DNA from: Verrucomicrobiota bacterium
GTDB taxonomy: Bacteria; Verrucomicrobiota; Verrucomicrobiia; Opitutales; Coraliomargaritaceae
DNA length: 9,178 nt
Reading direction: 5' to 3'
Assembly: GCA_027620575.1 (NCBI GenBank)
Contig: JAQCDT010000040.1
Span: 1-9,178 of the forward strand
Translations under genes and position numbers: made by a program
Notes under the pieces: generated by a model
Told to the model about the DNA's origin: nothing
Databases searched by the model: none
What the model saw: only the letters and a program-made list of their open reading frames with translations
In this document: piece after piece, positions 1-6,988 of the stretch
Layout: the number at the start of each line of letters is the position of its first letter
How positions within the stretch are numbered: the first letter of the stretch is position 1

Positions 1-716
1 TGATCCTTTTCATATTCACGATACCACTCCAAGGTTTCGCGTACGATGCAGTGGATTTGCTTGCGGCTCTCATTCTCCGGATGAATTCGATAGCAAGCGA
101 GCGGACTTTGAACCACACCCAATTTCCATTTGGATGCCATGCGGATGACAAGATCAAAATCACCAATTATGTGAAACCGAGGATCAAACTGTAATTCCAA
201 TGACTCAAAGGATTCTCTTCTAAGAACCAATGTCAACATGCCGATAAAATATTGGTTTAGAAGCTCATCCAAAACATATCCACCCGGCAAAGTATCACTA
301 AACGCCAATACTCGGTTGTTTTTCTCAGAATCCCAATTGTAATAATTGGAGCAAACGAACCCGATTTCTTTATTCTCAAACAATCCGACTTGCTTTTCGA
401 GTTTCTCAGGAGACCAAGTATCATCATCGTCTAGGAAGGCTATCAATTCACCTTTTGTCTTTGCATATGCATAACCCCTAGCCTCATAGAGTATTGTATG
501 ATTTTCTGAATAATAATACTTAATCCTTTCGTCATTAAATGAATTTACTATCTCTGCACTAGAATCGGTCGATTGGTTATCCCAAAAGATAATTTCCCAG
601 TTTGTATATGTCTGTGCTAATACACTATCAATTGCCTCCCGAAGATATTTTTCTCCATTATAGCAATTCATAATCACACTCACCAGTGGAGATGGTTCGA
701 TTACAGACTCAAACAT
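1..716 (-). CDS. GT2-family glycosyltransferase, C-terminus beyond the window
   Basis: Reading the minus strand from the ATG at 716 gives an uninterrupted frame of 238 codons that runs off the window edge, so the protein is partial at its C-terminus. The N-terminus is a typical GT-A family 2 fold: PLVSVIMNCYNGEKYL (residues 10-25), a conserved Asp in FWDNQSTD (46), and the acidic nucleotide-sugar/metal-binding run LDDDD (95-99) where the family usually has a DxD. GDFDL (185-189) and YRIHPENES (209-217) match the acceptor-side region of bacterial GT2 enzymes. The likely role is a cytoplasmic transfer of one sugar to a lipid-linked O-antigen intermediate; donor and linkage cannot be read from sequence. 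The start lies 5 bases after the stop of the upstream aminotransferase, which fits the same operon; no strong ribosome binding site is visible. Confidence 0.9.
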   Translation of the reverse strand, partial: MFESVIEPSPLVSVIMNCYNGEKYLREAIDSVLAQTYTNWEIIFWDNQSTDSSAEIVNSFNDERIKYYYSENHTILYEARGYAYAKTKGELIAFLDDDDTWSPEKLEKQVGLFENKEIGFVCSNYYNWDSEKNNRVLAFSDTLPGGYVLDELLNQYFIGMLTLVLRRESFESLELQFDPRFHIIGDFDLVIRMASKWKLGVVQSPLACYRIHPENESRKQIHCIVRETLEWYREYEKD

Positions 717-721
717 GTATG

Positions 722-1885
722 CTACTTTAGAATACCAGTTAGTTTTTCTACTATGTATTTCACATCATTTTTACTAACTTCTTCATGTAGAAGTAATGTG
801 AGTAAAGAATGGTAAATACTATCTGTTTCACTCAAGATTGTTTCTGATTTTGTACTCTTCTTGAAAAAGGAATGTAAGTGGTTAGGGATATAGTGAATTC
901 CAGATTGTATTCCAAATTGGTTTAATGTCTTAGTTATGTCATCTCGAGAATTTCCTTCTGCTAAAATGGTTGGAAAAATATGGGGAACAACCTCTTCGTA
1001 ATCGTGATCTATAAATTTTAACTTATCGCTATTTTTTAGTTCAGTTGTGTAAGCGATCGCAATCTCTCTTCGTTTAGCTGATATAGTATCAAACCTATTC
1101 AATTGTTCAATTCCAATGGCAGCCATTATATCACTCATATGGTAGCGCCAACCCTGCTTGCTTACATTAAAATCCCAACTCCTTTGCCCCTTATATCTTT
1201 TTTCTGAGTCTTTCTCTACCCCAAGTAATCTAGCATCTCTAACCAGATCCAAGACTTTCTCATCGTCTGTTACAATACATCCACCTTCTCCTGAGGTGAT
1301 ATTTTTAATACCATCAAAGCTGAAGCATGAAATATCTCCAAATCCCCCTACTTTTTGATTTTTGTAAGTAGTTCCAAAAGCATGGGCAGCGTCTTCAACA
1401 ACTCTTAATTTATACTTCTCTGCAAGTTTGTATATTTTGTCTAATTCCCCTACTCCACCCGAATAATGAACTGGCATAATCGCCTTTGTTTTTGATGTAA
1501 TTCTTTTTTCTGCATCAAGCCAATCCAAACAAAGGGAGGTTTCCTCTACATCACAAGCAACAGGAATTGCACCTGTCGCAGTTATTGCCTGAAAAGAAGC
1601 AACGTAGGTAATTGATGGAACAAGTACTTCATCGCCAATACCTATTTCGCAAGCTTGGAGTGCAAGATGCAATGCCGCAGTCCCATTTACAACACAAACT
1701 GCTTCTCTCCCAAAAAAGTCACTTAACTTTTCTTCAAAGATTCGAACCTGCTCCCCCATGCCCAAAAACTCTTTGTCTAAAACACGCATAACTGCATGCT
1801 TTTCAGCATCTCCAATGCATGACTTGGAGAGCCGTATTAATTTATTTTTATTCAAATCACCCAAGGAGCTTGTTTCTTTTGCCAA
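722..1885 (-). CDS. DegT/DnrJ/EryC1/StrS PLP-dependent sugar aminotransferase (ArnB/PseC-like)
   Basis: This is a fold-type I PLP sugar aminotransferase, expected to transfer an amino group (usually from glutamate) to a 4-keto nucleotide sugar. Visible motifs are NGTAAL (67-72, cofactor phosphate region), EDAAHAFG (164-171, Asp165 to the pyridine nitrogen) and FSFDGIKNITSGEGG (188-202), where Lys194 is the Schiff-base lysine. That lysine separates it from RfbH/ColD-type dehydratases, which carry His there. The segment GWRYHMSDIMAAIG and the KNIT..EGG stretch resemble ArnB/PseC-type C4 aminotransferases. About 387 residues is normal length. The start is uncertain: the TTG at 1885 has a GGAAG about 4 bases upstream but overlaps rfbF by 34 bases; TTG codons at 1864 and 1855 are alternatives, and conserved family similarity begins near LIRLSKS (16-22). 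Position directly after rfbF suggests a CDP-4-keto-6-deoxyhexose substrate, but this is inference and a dTDP- or UDP-sugar is possible. Confidence 0.88.
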   Translation of the reverse strand: MAKETSSLGDLNKNKLIRLSKSCIGDAEKHAVMRVLDKEFLGMGEQVRIFEEKLSDFFGREAVCVVNGTAALHLALQACEIGIGDEVLVPSITYVASFQAITATGAIPVACDVEETSLCLDWLDAEKRITSKTKAIMPVHYSGGVGELDKIYKLAEKYKLRVVEDAAHAFGTTYKNQKVGGFGDISCFSFDGIKNITSGEGGCIVTDDEKVLDLVRDARLLGVEKDSEKRYKGQRSWDFNVSKQGWRYHMSDIMAAIGIEQLNRFDTISAKRREIAIAYTTELKNSDKLKFIDHDYEEVVPHIFPTILAEGNSRDDITKTLNQFGIQSGIHYIPNHLHSFFKKSTKSETILSETDSIYHSLLTLLLHEEVSKNDVKYIVEKLTGILK

Positions 1886-2616
1886 AGTTCTTCCAAATAA
1901 TCTTTATCTCTTTTGGTATCCATACACTGCCAAAAGCCTTCGTGTTTGTATGCAATAAGTTCACCCTTTTTAGAAATAGATTCTAAGGGTTCTCGCTCAA
2001 GTATAGTTTTATCACTTTTAATGTACTCAAAAATTTCTGGTTGGCAGACAAAAAAGCCACCATTGATCCACCCTCTAGTAACTTGAGGTTTTTCCTGAAA
2101 AGAGGTAACTAAATCTCCATCCATCGATAATTCACCAAATCGAGCAATGGGCCGTACAGCAGTTACTGTAAGCAGTTTACCCTTCGACTCATGAAATCTA
2201 ATTAAATTATCAAAATCAACATCAGACAAACCATCACCATAGGTCAACATAAACGGGTCGTTACCAATATATTTTTCTAATCGCTTTACCCTACCACCAG
2301 TCATAGTCTCCTGCCCTGTATCGACCAAAGTAATCTTCCAATCGATATTTGATTTGTCATGGATCTCAATCTGTCCATTGGACATGTCTAACGTGAAATC
2401 TGAATGAACAGAACGCATCGATAAAAAATAAGATTTTACAACTTCGGATTTGTATCCAAGAGCAAGAATAAACTCTTTATGACCGAATGATGCATACCTC
2501 TTCATTATATGCCAAAGAATAGGTTTTCCTCCAATAGTCACCATTGGCTTAGGAATTGACTCTGTGTACTCTGAAAGGCGAGTACCAAAACCACCCGCTA
2601 AGATAACAACTTTCAT
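1852..2616 (-). CDS. rfbF: Glucose-1-phosphate cytidylyltransferase
   Basis: RfbF makes CDP-glucose from CTP and alpha-D-glucose 1-phosphate, the entry step for CDP-linked deoxysugars in the cytoplasm. From the ATG at 2616 the protein is 254 residues, matching the family (about 257). Visible are the nucleotidyltransferase signature AGGFGTRLSE (7-16) with IPKPM (Lys23), the RfbF-specific DTGQETMTGGRVKR (99-112), YGDGLSDVD (126-134), EKP (175-177), WINGGFFV (183-190) and WQCMDTKRD (229-237). Asp128 and Asp233 are the probable Mg-binding acids. The ATG overlaps the TGA of the upstream cupin gene as ATGA, typical of coupled translation. An in-frame TTG at 2631 would add five residues, but the canonical MKVVILAGG start makes the ATG preferable. 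Pairing with rfbG nearby confirms a CDP-sugar pathway. Confidence 0.96.
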   Translation of the reverse strand: MKVVILAGGFGTRLSEYTESIPKPMVTIGGKPILWHIMKRYASFGHKEFILALGYKSEVVKSYFLSMRSVHSDFTLDMSNGQIEIHDKSNIDWKITLVDTGQETMTGGRVKRLEKYIGNDPFMLTYGDGLSDVDFDNLIRFHESKGKLLTVTAVRPIARFGELSMDGDLVTSFQEKPQVTRGWINGGFFVCQPEIFEYIKSDKTILEREPLESISKKGELIAYKHEGFWQCMDTKRDKDYLEELWQKKQAPWVI

Positions 2617-3053
2617 AGGTTCATGTTCCAATTAACATCAAAAGCATTAATTGGTTTTCTTTCCACCTCCTCAGGGTCATGCACCAGGTCTGCTTGGTTT
2701 GATATCAGGTTAAGCCCATTCGCAAGGCCCTTAAAGCCAAACCAATACATAGGTGGCACAGTCAGTCTTGTAAAAGGATTTTGGGAAAGAACAAAGGTTT
2801 CTATTTTGTTATAATTGATAGAGTCTGGTCTAGAATCGATGAAATAAAACAACACCCGCCCAACTGGGACGACTAGATTTAAAGTCATTCTCTTATGCAA
2901 CTTCCATGCTTTAATTGATTCTTTGTTCACGGTTGAGAAGTATACTTCTGCAAAATCACTGAAACCCACATCTGTTTTTTTTATAAAGTGCAGAACTGAA
3001 CCCTCATCAGAATTTATAACCTTGAGATTATTTTGTTGAATGGTTTCGATCAT
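2613..3053 (-). CDS. RmlC-like cupin, probable CDP-sugar epimerase/isomerase
   Basis: This small protein (146 residues from the ATG at 3053) resembles short proteins annotated as dTDP-4-dehydrorhamnose 3,5-epimerase-related, which are cupins with an RmlC-like jelly roll. Visible are EVYFS (36-40), KAWKLH (48-53) leading into the strand LNLVVPVG (58-65), RLTVPPMYWFGFKG (96-109) and HDPEEVERK (125-133). The classic RmlC GLHxQ motif with its catalytic His is replaced by KAWKLHKRMT, so epimerase activity is not assured. It sits between rfbG and rfbF, so the likely substrate is CDP-4-keto-6-deoxyglucose or a derivative; C3 and/or C5 epimerisation or keto shift are the candidate reactions (inference). 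The frame is open to a TTG at 3092, which would overlap rfbG by 32 bases; I chose the ATG 7 bases after the rfbG stop because similarity begins there. Neither start has a clear ribosome binding site. Confidence 0.85.
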   Translation of the reverse strand: MIETIQQNNLKVINSDEGSVLHFIKKTDVGFSDFAEVYFSTVNKESIKAWKLHKRMTLNLVVPVGRVLFYFIDSRPDSINYNKIETFVLSQNPFTRLTVPPMYWFGFKGLANGLNLISNQADLVHDPEEVERKPINAFDVNWNMNL

Positions 3054-3060
3054 GGATTGG

Positions 3061-4146
3061 TCAAATTTTAAAAGTTTTCCTATGTGCAGCAATTTGCATA
3101 TATTGAGATATTTGCGACTTTGTTAAATCCCTCGCATCCCGACTGCTTGATTCGTAGAAGGTTCTGTACCAATCGGCAGTCCACTTGGCAGTTTCCTTGA
3201 AAGTCAAGGTCGCTTGCCAATTTAGTTCATGCAAAGCTTTATCACAGCACAGTTTGAGTAAACCTGCCTCTGCAGGCATTTGATTGCCCTCCGACTTATC
3301 CAGCCAATCCTTTCCAACCCAATGTAACTTAATCTCTTCTACGAGTTCTCGAACTGAATGGTTTTGAGTTGCGGGTGGTCCAAAATTAAAAGCTTCGCCG
3401 TTGTGCTTAGAACTACCATGTAATTCCGAAGCTAGTGCAAGGTATCCACTTAAAGGCTCCAAAACATGCTGCCAAGGGCGAGTAGCCTGCGGGCACCTAA
3501 TTTCAGGCTTTTCATCAATGGACCATGATCTAACACAATCAGGTACTATGCGAAAGGGAGCCCAGTCTCCTCCCCCGATTACATTCCCTGCCCTGCCCAC
3601 ACCAATCTTAATTTTTGGTGCTAATTTTGTTATAAAAGATTCAAAATAGCTTTTTATCACAAGTTCTGCTGCACCTTTGGACCCACTGTATGGATCCTTT
3701 CCTCCTAGACGATCGGATTCACGATACCCATATGTCCACTCAACATTATCGTAACATTTATCACTAGTTATGAATACTGCATTACATTCGCCTGAAGAGT
3801 TACGAAGGTACTCCAAAACACTTGCAGTTCCCATCGCATTGACTTCGAAAGTTTCAAATGGATCGTTATAAGCATCAAAAACAATTGGTTGGGCAGCCAA
3901 ATGGAAAATAAAGTCCGGACTATGCTTTATAATATTTTCTACAACCTCATTTTTATTTCTGATATCAACACGGATATCATGGTCCACAATCCCATCTAGG
4001 ACCTCAAAGTGAGCAGGCTCTGAAGGCACAGAATCTGACATTCCTATAATTTCGGCGCCCAATTGTTTAAGCCATGCACAAAGCCAGGATCCTTTGAATC
4101 CGGTGTGGCCCGTAACAAGCACTTTCTTATTTTTAAAACAGTCCAT
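3061..4146 (-). CDS. rfbG: CDP-glucose 4,6-dehydratase
   Basis: RfbG is an extended short-chain dehydrogenase that converts CDP-glucose to CDP-4-keto-6-deoxyglucose with bound NAD. The protein is 361 residues, the usual length. It shows the nucleotide-binding motif TGHTGFKG (12-19, GxxGxxG), HLAAQP (82-87), TSDKCY (127-132, Thr/Asp/Lys of the dehydratase active site) and the catalytic YSGSK (Tyr153, Lys157), followed by GRAGNVIGGGDW, all characteristic of RfbG. The loop after AAQP reads IVFDAY rather than the more common LVRxSY. The start is the ATG at 4146, which shares a base with the TGA of the upstream glycosyltransferase (TGATG); the upstream GTG at 4158 would add only four residues. This gene is clearly richer in G+C than the glycosyltransferase before it, suggesting a separate origin for the CDP-sugar block. 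Confidence 0.96.
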   Translation of the reverse strand: MDCFKNKKVLVTGHTGFKGSWLCAWLKQLGAEIIGMSDSVPSEPAHFEVLDGIVDHDIRVDIRNKNEVVENIIKHSPDFIFHLAAQPIVFDAYNDPFETFEVNAMGTASVLEYLRNSSGECNAVFITSDKCYDNVEWTYGYRESDRLGGKDPYSGSKGAAELVIKSYFESFITKLAPKIKIGVGRAGNVIGGGDWAPFRIVPDCVRSWSIDEKPEIRCPQATRPWQHVLEPLSGYLALASELHGSSKHNGEAFNFGPPATQNHSVRELVEEIKLHWVGKDWLDKSEGNQMPAEAGLLKLCCDKALHELNWQATLTFKETAKWTADWYRTFYESSSRDARDLTKSQISQYMQIAAHRKTFKI

Positions 4147-5381
4147 CAGTATTGCCACGCTTGAGATGAATTCCCCTTAATTCTATTTCCATAAATTTTA
4201 AAAAGGATTTTAGTTATAAAGTCTGGTTTATGATATTCAGCAGTCGTTAAATCATTAACGGAAAGGGACGATTTTTGAATAGCATTTTGAAAATCGTTCT
4301 TGAACACAGGTGGAGAAAAGTTCGCATCCCAATAAGATCTACAATTTTGTGAAATATTATCATAATTCTCTAAAATAAAAGATAATTTCTCTTCTAAAGT
4401 ACTTTCTTCCTCAAAATTGTTGTCAGAAATGGGGTCGGCAAGACTAAATCCATGCTTTTCATAAATAAGCTGATACTTGTAAATTTGATTAATTGTTTGA
4501 TAACTGTAATCTAGTAATATTGTTGGAATCGCAATTTTTGCTCCTTCTAAAGCGGAGGTGCCCATCGCAAACAAAATATCAAAATTGGATATGTAAGAAG
4601 AAATCTCATCTGGCCTGATCTCATCAATAATATTAATTTTGTAACAGGTACAGGAATCCCTGTATTTATAAAATTCTTCAGAGTCTTTACCGTTACCAAT
4701 TATGGTAAAGTCAAATTTTGTATTACATATATCCTTTAGTCTATCAAGTGTGTGAAACAAGATAGGTGATTTAAAATCTTCCAGTCTACCGATCCAACCA
4801 AAGTGAAAGCGATCATCTTCAATATTGCGATTTATGATTTCTCGAGGATTCTCAATGTCATCAGTAAATATTTTTAGGTAGTTTTTCTTTTCAATATTTA
4901 AGTTAAAATACTTCGAAGTAGAGTCACGATTTGGTTGATCCATGAAAACCAAAGCATTTTTAGACAATAATTCTTTAATTAGTTTTTGCCCGATTTTATG
5001 TTTTAAAAAAGAAATGGAATAGGTTAAATACCTAAGTATTTTATGTTTTAAGTATTTATACTTGTAATAAGGAAAGTAATTGTCTGGATGTAAATGCCAA
5101 AAAAGAACTCTGCAAGTACTAGGAAAAAGGTTAAAATCTTTAATTCTCCAGGGATATACACCTTGAAATATTATGATGGAACCTGATGGAACTTCCTCTT
5201 TTTTATTGCATTCAAGAAACTCAACTCCTTCAGGAAGGTTTTTTGCCATGTAACCATCAACATAATCCATAAGAATTATACGATGAGACCGAGAGAGTAG
5301 TTTAGAAATCCGCAAGAAAAGCACCGAAACCCCACCCACTGAAGGATATGGGAAGTAAAGCACTAATGGAAGATTATCCAA
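4146..5381 (-). CDS. Glycosyltransferase, GT-B fold, GT4-like
   Basis: The 411-residue product looks like a GT4-type (GT-B) glycosyltransferase acting at the inner face of the membrane. The N-terminal domain opens with a strand and glycine loop, LYFPYPSVGGVSVLFLR (8-24). The C-terminal domain has FHFGWIGRLEDFKSP (192-206, the usual GRLxxxK donor-binding motif), FDFTIIGNGKD (223-233) and FAMGTSALEGAKIAIPTI (271-288), whose Glu279 corresponds to the conserved donor-site acid. Sugar specificity cannot be predicted. The start is probably the TTG at 5381, eight bases after the stop of the aminotransferase; no good ribosome binding site is seen, but the next Met (38) would remove the glycine loop. 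It is very rich in Lys, Asn and Ile, and a hand count of 4861-4980 gives about 25% G+C, much lower than the adjoining rfbG. Confidence 0.85.
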   Translation of the reverse strand: MDNLPLVLYFPYPSVGGVSVLFLRISKLLSRSHRIILMDYVDGYMAKNLPEGVEFLECNKKEEVPSGSIIIFQGVYPWRIKDFNLFPSTCRVLFWHLHPDNYFPYYKYKYLKHKILRYLTYSISFLKHKIGQKLIKELLSKNALVFMDQPNRDSTSKYFNLNIEKKNYLKIFTDDIENPREIINRNIEDDRFHFGWIGRLEDFKSPILFHTLDRLKDICNTKFDFTIIGNGKDSEEFYKYRDSCTCYKINIIDEIRPDEISSYISNFDILFAMGTSALEGAKIAIPTILLDYSYQTINQIYKYQLIYEKHGFSLADPISDNNFEEESTLEEKLSFILENYDNISQNCRSYWDANFSPPVFKNDFQNAIQKSSLSVNDLTTAEYHKPDFITKILFKIYGNRIKGNSSQAWQY

Positions 5382-5389
5382 AGGTTTAT

Positions 5390-6505
5390 TCAGTATTGAT
5401 TGATTGAAGATGCGATGTATTCAACCTCATCATCGGTTAAATGTAATCCACATGGAATGCTTACGACCTCCTTATGTATTTTTTCTGATAAAGGATAGCT
5501 CTTTTCATTAAGCTCACTGAATGCTTTTTGGTTGTGAGGTGGAATGGGGTAATGAACATCTGTTGCAATTCCCTTCTCCTTTAAGAATTCTCTGAAATTT
5601 TCTCTATTTTTAACTCTTACAACAAATAAATGATAAACATGAGAATTTTTATCTTCATGTATTCTTTTGGGCAGGATTACTTTATCGTTTTGGATATTTT
5701 TTGTATAATAATTAGCGATTTGCTTTCTTCTGTCATTATCGTCATCAAGACTCACCAATTTTACTGAAAGAATCGCAGCTTGTATTTCATCTAACCTACT
5801 ATTTTGCCCCTTGTATAGATTTTCATACTTAATGTGACTACCATAGTTACCAAGTGCCCTAATAACATCAGCGAGTTCCTGGTCATTGGTTGTTACTGCA
5901 CCCGCATCTCCTAATGCACCCAAATTTTTCGAAGGATAAAAACTAAAACCTGCAGCATCTCCAAAGTTCCCTGTTTTTACTCCATTCAGCGATGCCCCAT
6001 GTGCCTGCGCACAATCTTCAATGATTTTCAGTTCATACTTTTTAGCAAGAGTCTTCAGTTTTTCTGAAAAGGCTACTTGTCCATAAAGGTGAACAATTAG
6101 GATTGCTTTAGTTTTGGAAGTTATTTTGTCTTCAATGAGTTGAGGGTCTATGTTGTAAGAATCAATATTCGGTTCCACAAAAACTGGAACTAATCTGTTT
6201 TCGGTAATTGATAAAATAGAGGCGATGTAAGTATTAGAAGGAACTATTACTTCATCTCCTTCTTTCAAGAGTCCTGTCTCAATAAAAGCTCTAAAAATTA
6301 AGATCAATGCATCAAGACAATTGCCCATTCCAATTGTATAGTTAACTCCACAATAACTACTAAATTTTTTCTCAAATTCATCAACTTCTTTCCCCAAAAT
6401 ATACCAACCTGAGTTAAAAACACGAAGTGTTGCGTCTCGAATTTCGTTACTGTTACGGAAATTAATTTTTTTTAGATCAAGAAAGTCTATCATATTAGTA
6501 ATCAT
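5390..6505 (-). CDS. FdtB/QdtB-type PLP aminotransferase (dTDP-3-keto-6-deoxyhexose C3 transaminase)
   Basis: This DegT/DnrJ/EryC1/StrS aminotransferase is predicted to aminate C3 of dTDP-3-keto-6-deoxy-hexose, giving dTDP-3-amino-3,6-dideoxygalactose or -glucose. With the ATG at 6505 (371 residues) it has IDFLDLKKIN (6-15), GMGNCLDAL (59-67, usually GxGNGLDAL in FdtB-like enzymes), VPSNTYIAS (88-96), EDCAQAHGA (163-171, Asp164, Gln167) and FYPSKNLGALGDAGAV (189-204) with the Schiff-base Lys193. The PSKNLGALGDAGA signature is typical of the C3-aminating FdtB/DesV/QdtB group and clearly different from the ArnB-like enzyme at 722-1885. The start could also be the ATG at 6493, which matches the usual family N-terminus; the one at 6505 has a GAG five bases upstream. 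An acyltransferase six bases upstream and an FdtA-like gene further upstream support the assignment. Confidence 0.88.
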   Translation of the reverse strand: MITNMIDFLDLKKINFRNSNEIRDATLRVFNSGWYILGKEVDEFEKKFSSYCGVNYTIGMGNCLDALILIFRAFIETGLLKEGDEVIVPSNTYIASILSITENRLVPVFVEPNIDSYNIDPQLIEDKITSKTKAILIVHLYGQVAFSEKLKTLAKKYELKIIEDCAQAHGASLNGVKTGNFGDAAGFSFYPSKNLGALGDAGAVTTNDQELADVIRALGNYGSHIKYENLYKGQNSRLDEIQAAILSVKLVSLDDDNDRRKQIANYYTKNIQNDKVILPKRIHEDKNSHVYHLFVVRVKNRENFREFLKEKGIATDVHYPIPPHNQKAFSELNEKSYPLSEKIHKEVVSIPCGLHLTDDEVEYIASSINQY

Positions 6506-6511
6506 CAAAAC

Positions 6512-6979
6512 TCAAGTTAAGTGACCCATTCTTCTTGCTGGATTACCAACAACACAACATCCATCAGGAACATTTTTAGTAACAACACTACCAGCACCTA
6601 CCATAGCATTTTTACCAATAACCACATTAGGCAAAATTGTAGCATTCGCACCAATTGACGAACCAGATTTTAGGATAGCACCTAGGTATTTATCAGAATA
6701 TTCTTTTGACTTGGGATATTTTTCATTGGTAAATGTTACATTTGGACCAACAAATACATTATCTTCGATTATAGTTCTTTTCCAAAGATAAACACCGCAC
6801 TTAATTGTAACATTATTTCCTATCACAACATCATTTTCTATAAATGTATGAGAGTTTATGTTACAATTTTCTCCTATCGAGACACCATCGAGAATTATTG
6901 CAAACTGCCAAATCTGAGTTCCTTTACCTATTTCTGATGTTTGTACATCAGCTAAGCGATGTATAAAAGAAGCATTCAC
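6512..6979 (-). CDS. Left-handed beta-helix N-acyltransferase (FdtC/QdtC/WlbB-like)
   Basis: The 155-residue protein is built almost entirely of hexapeptide repeats ([IV]-G-x-N type), from IGKGTQIWQFAII (17-29) through IGENCNINSH (35-44), IGNNVTI (53-59), VFVGPNVTFTN (75-85) and the C-terminal IGANATILP / IGKNAMVGAGSVV repeats. It therefore folds as a trimeric left-handed beta-helix acyltransferase. The IWQF, SHTFIEND and GPNVTFTN elements are those of acetyl-CoA-dependent enzymes that acetylate 3-amino-3,6-dideoxyhexoses (FdtC, QdtC) or 3-amino uronic acids (WlbB). Next to an FdtB-like aminotransferase, its likely product is dTDP-Fuc3NAc or dTDP-Qui3NAc. The start is a GTG (no early ATG is in frame) nine bases after the methyltransferase stop; the ribosome binding site is weak. 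Confidence 0.88.
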   Translation of the reverse strand: MNASFIHRLADVQTSEIGKGTQIWQFAIILDGVSIGENCNINSHTFIENDVVIGNNVTIKCGVYLWKRTIIEDNVFVGPNVTFTNEKYPKSKEYSDKYLGAILKSGSSIGANATILPNVVIGKNAMVGAGSVVTKNVPDGCCVVGNPARRMGHLT

Positions 6980-6988
6980 TTAATCAAA

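Noticed and set aside
722..1885. RfbH-type CDP-4-keto-6-deoxyglucose 3-dehydratase for the PLP enzyme next to rfbF
   Set aside because: RfbH has His at the PLP-lysine position; this protein has Lys194 in GIKNIT, so it is an aminotransferase.
1158..3649. Several plus-strand open frames of 60-80 codons (for example at 1158, 1758, 2623 and 3401)
   Set aside because: Each lies opposite a well-supported minus-strand gene with clear family motifs, and their translations show no recognisable domain.
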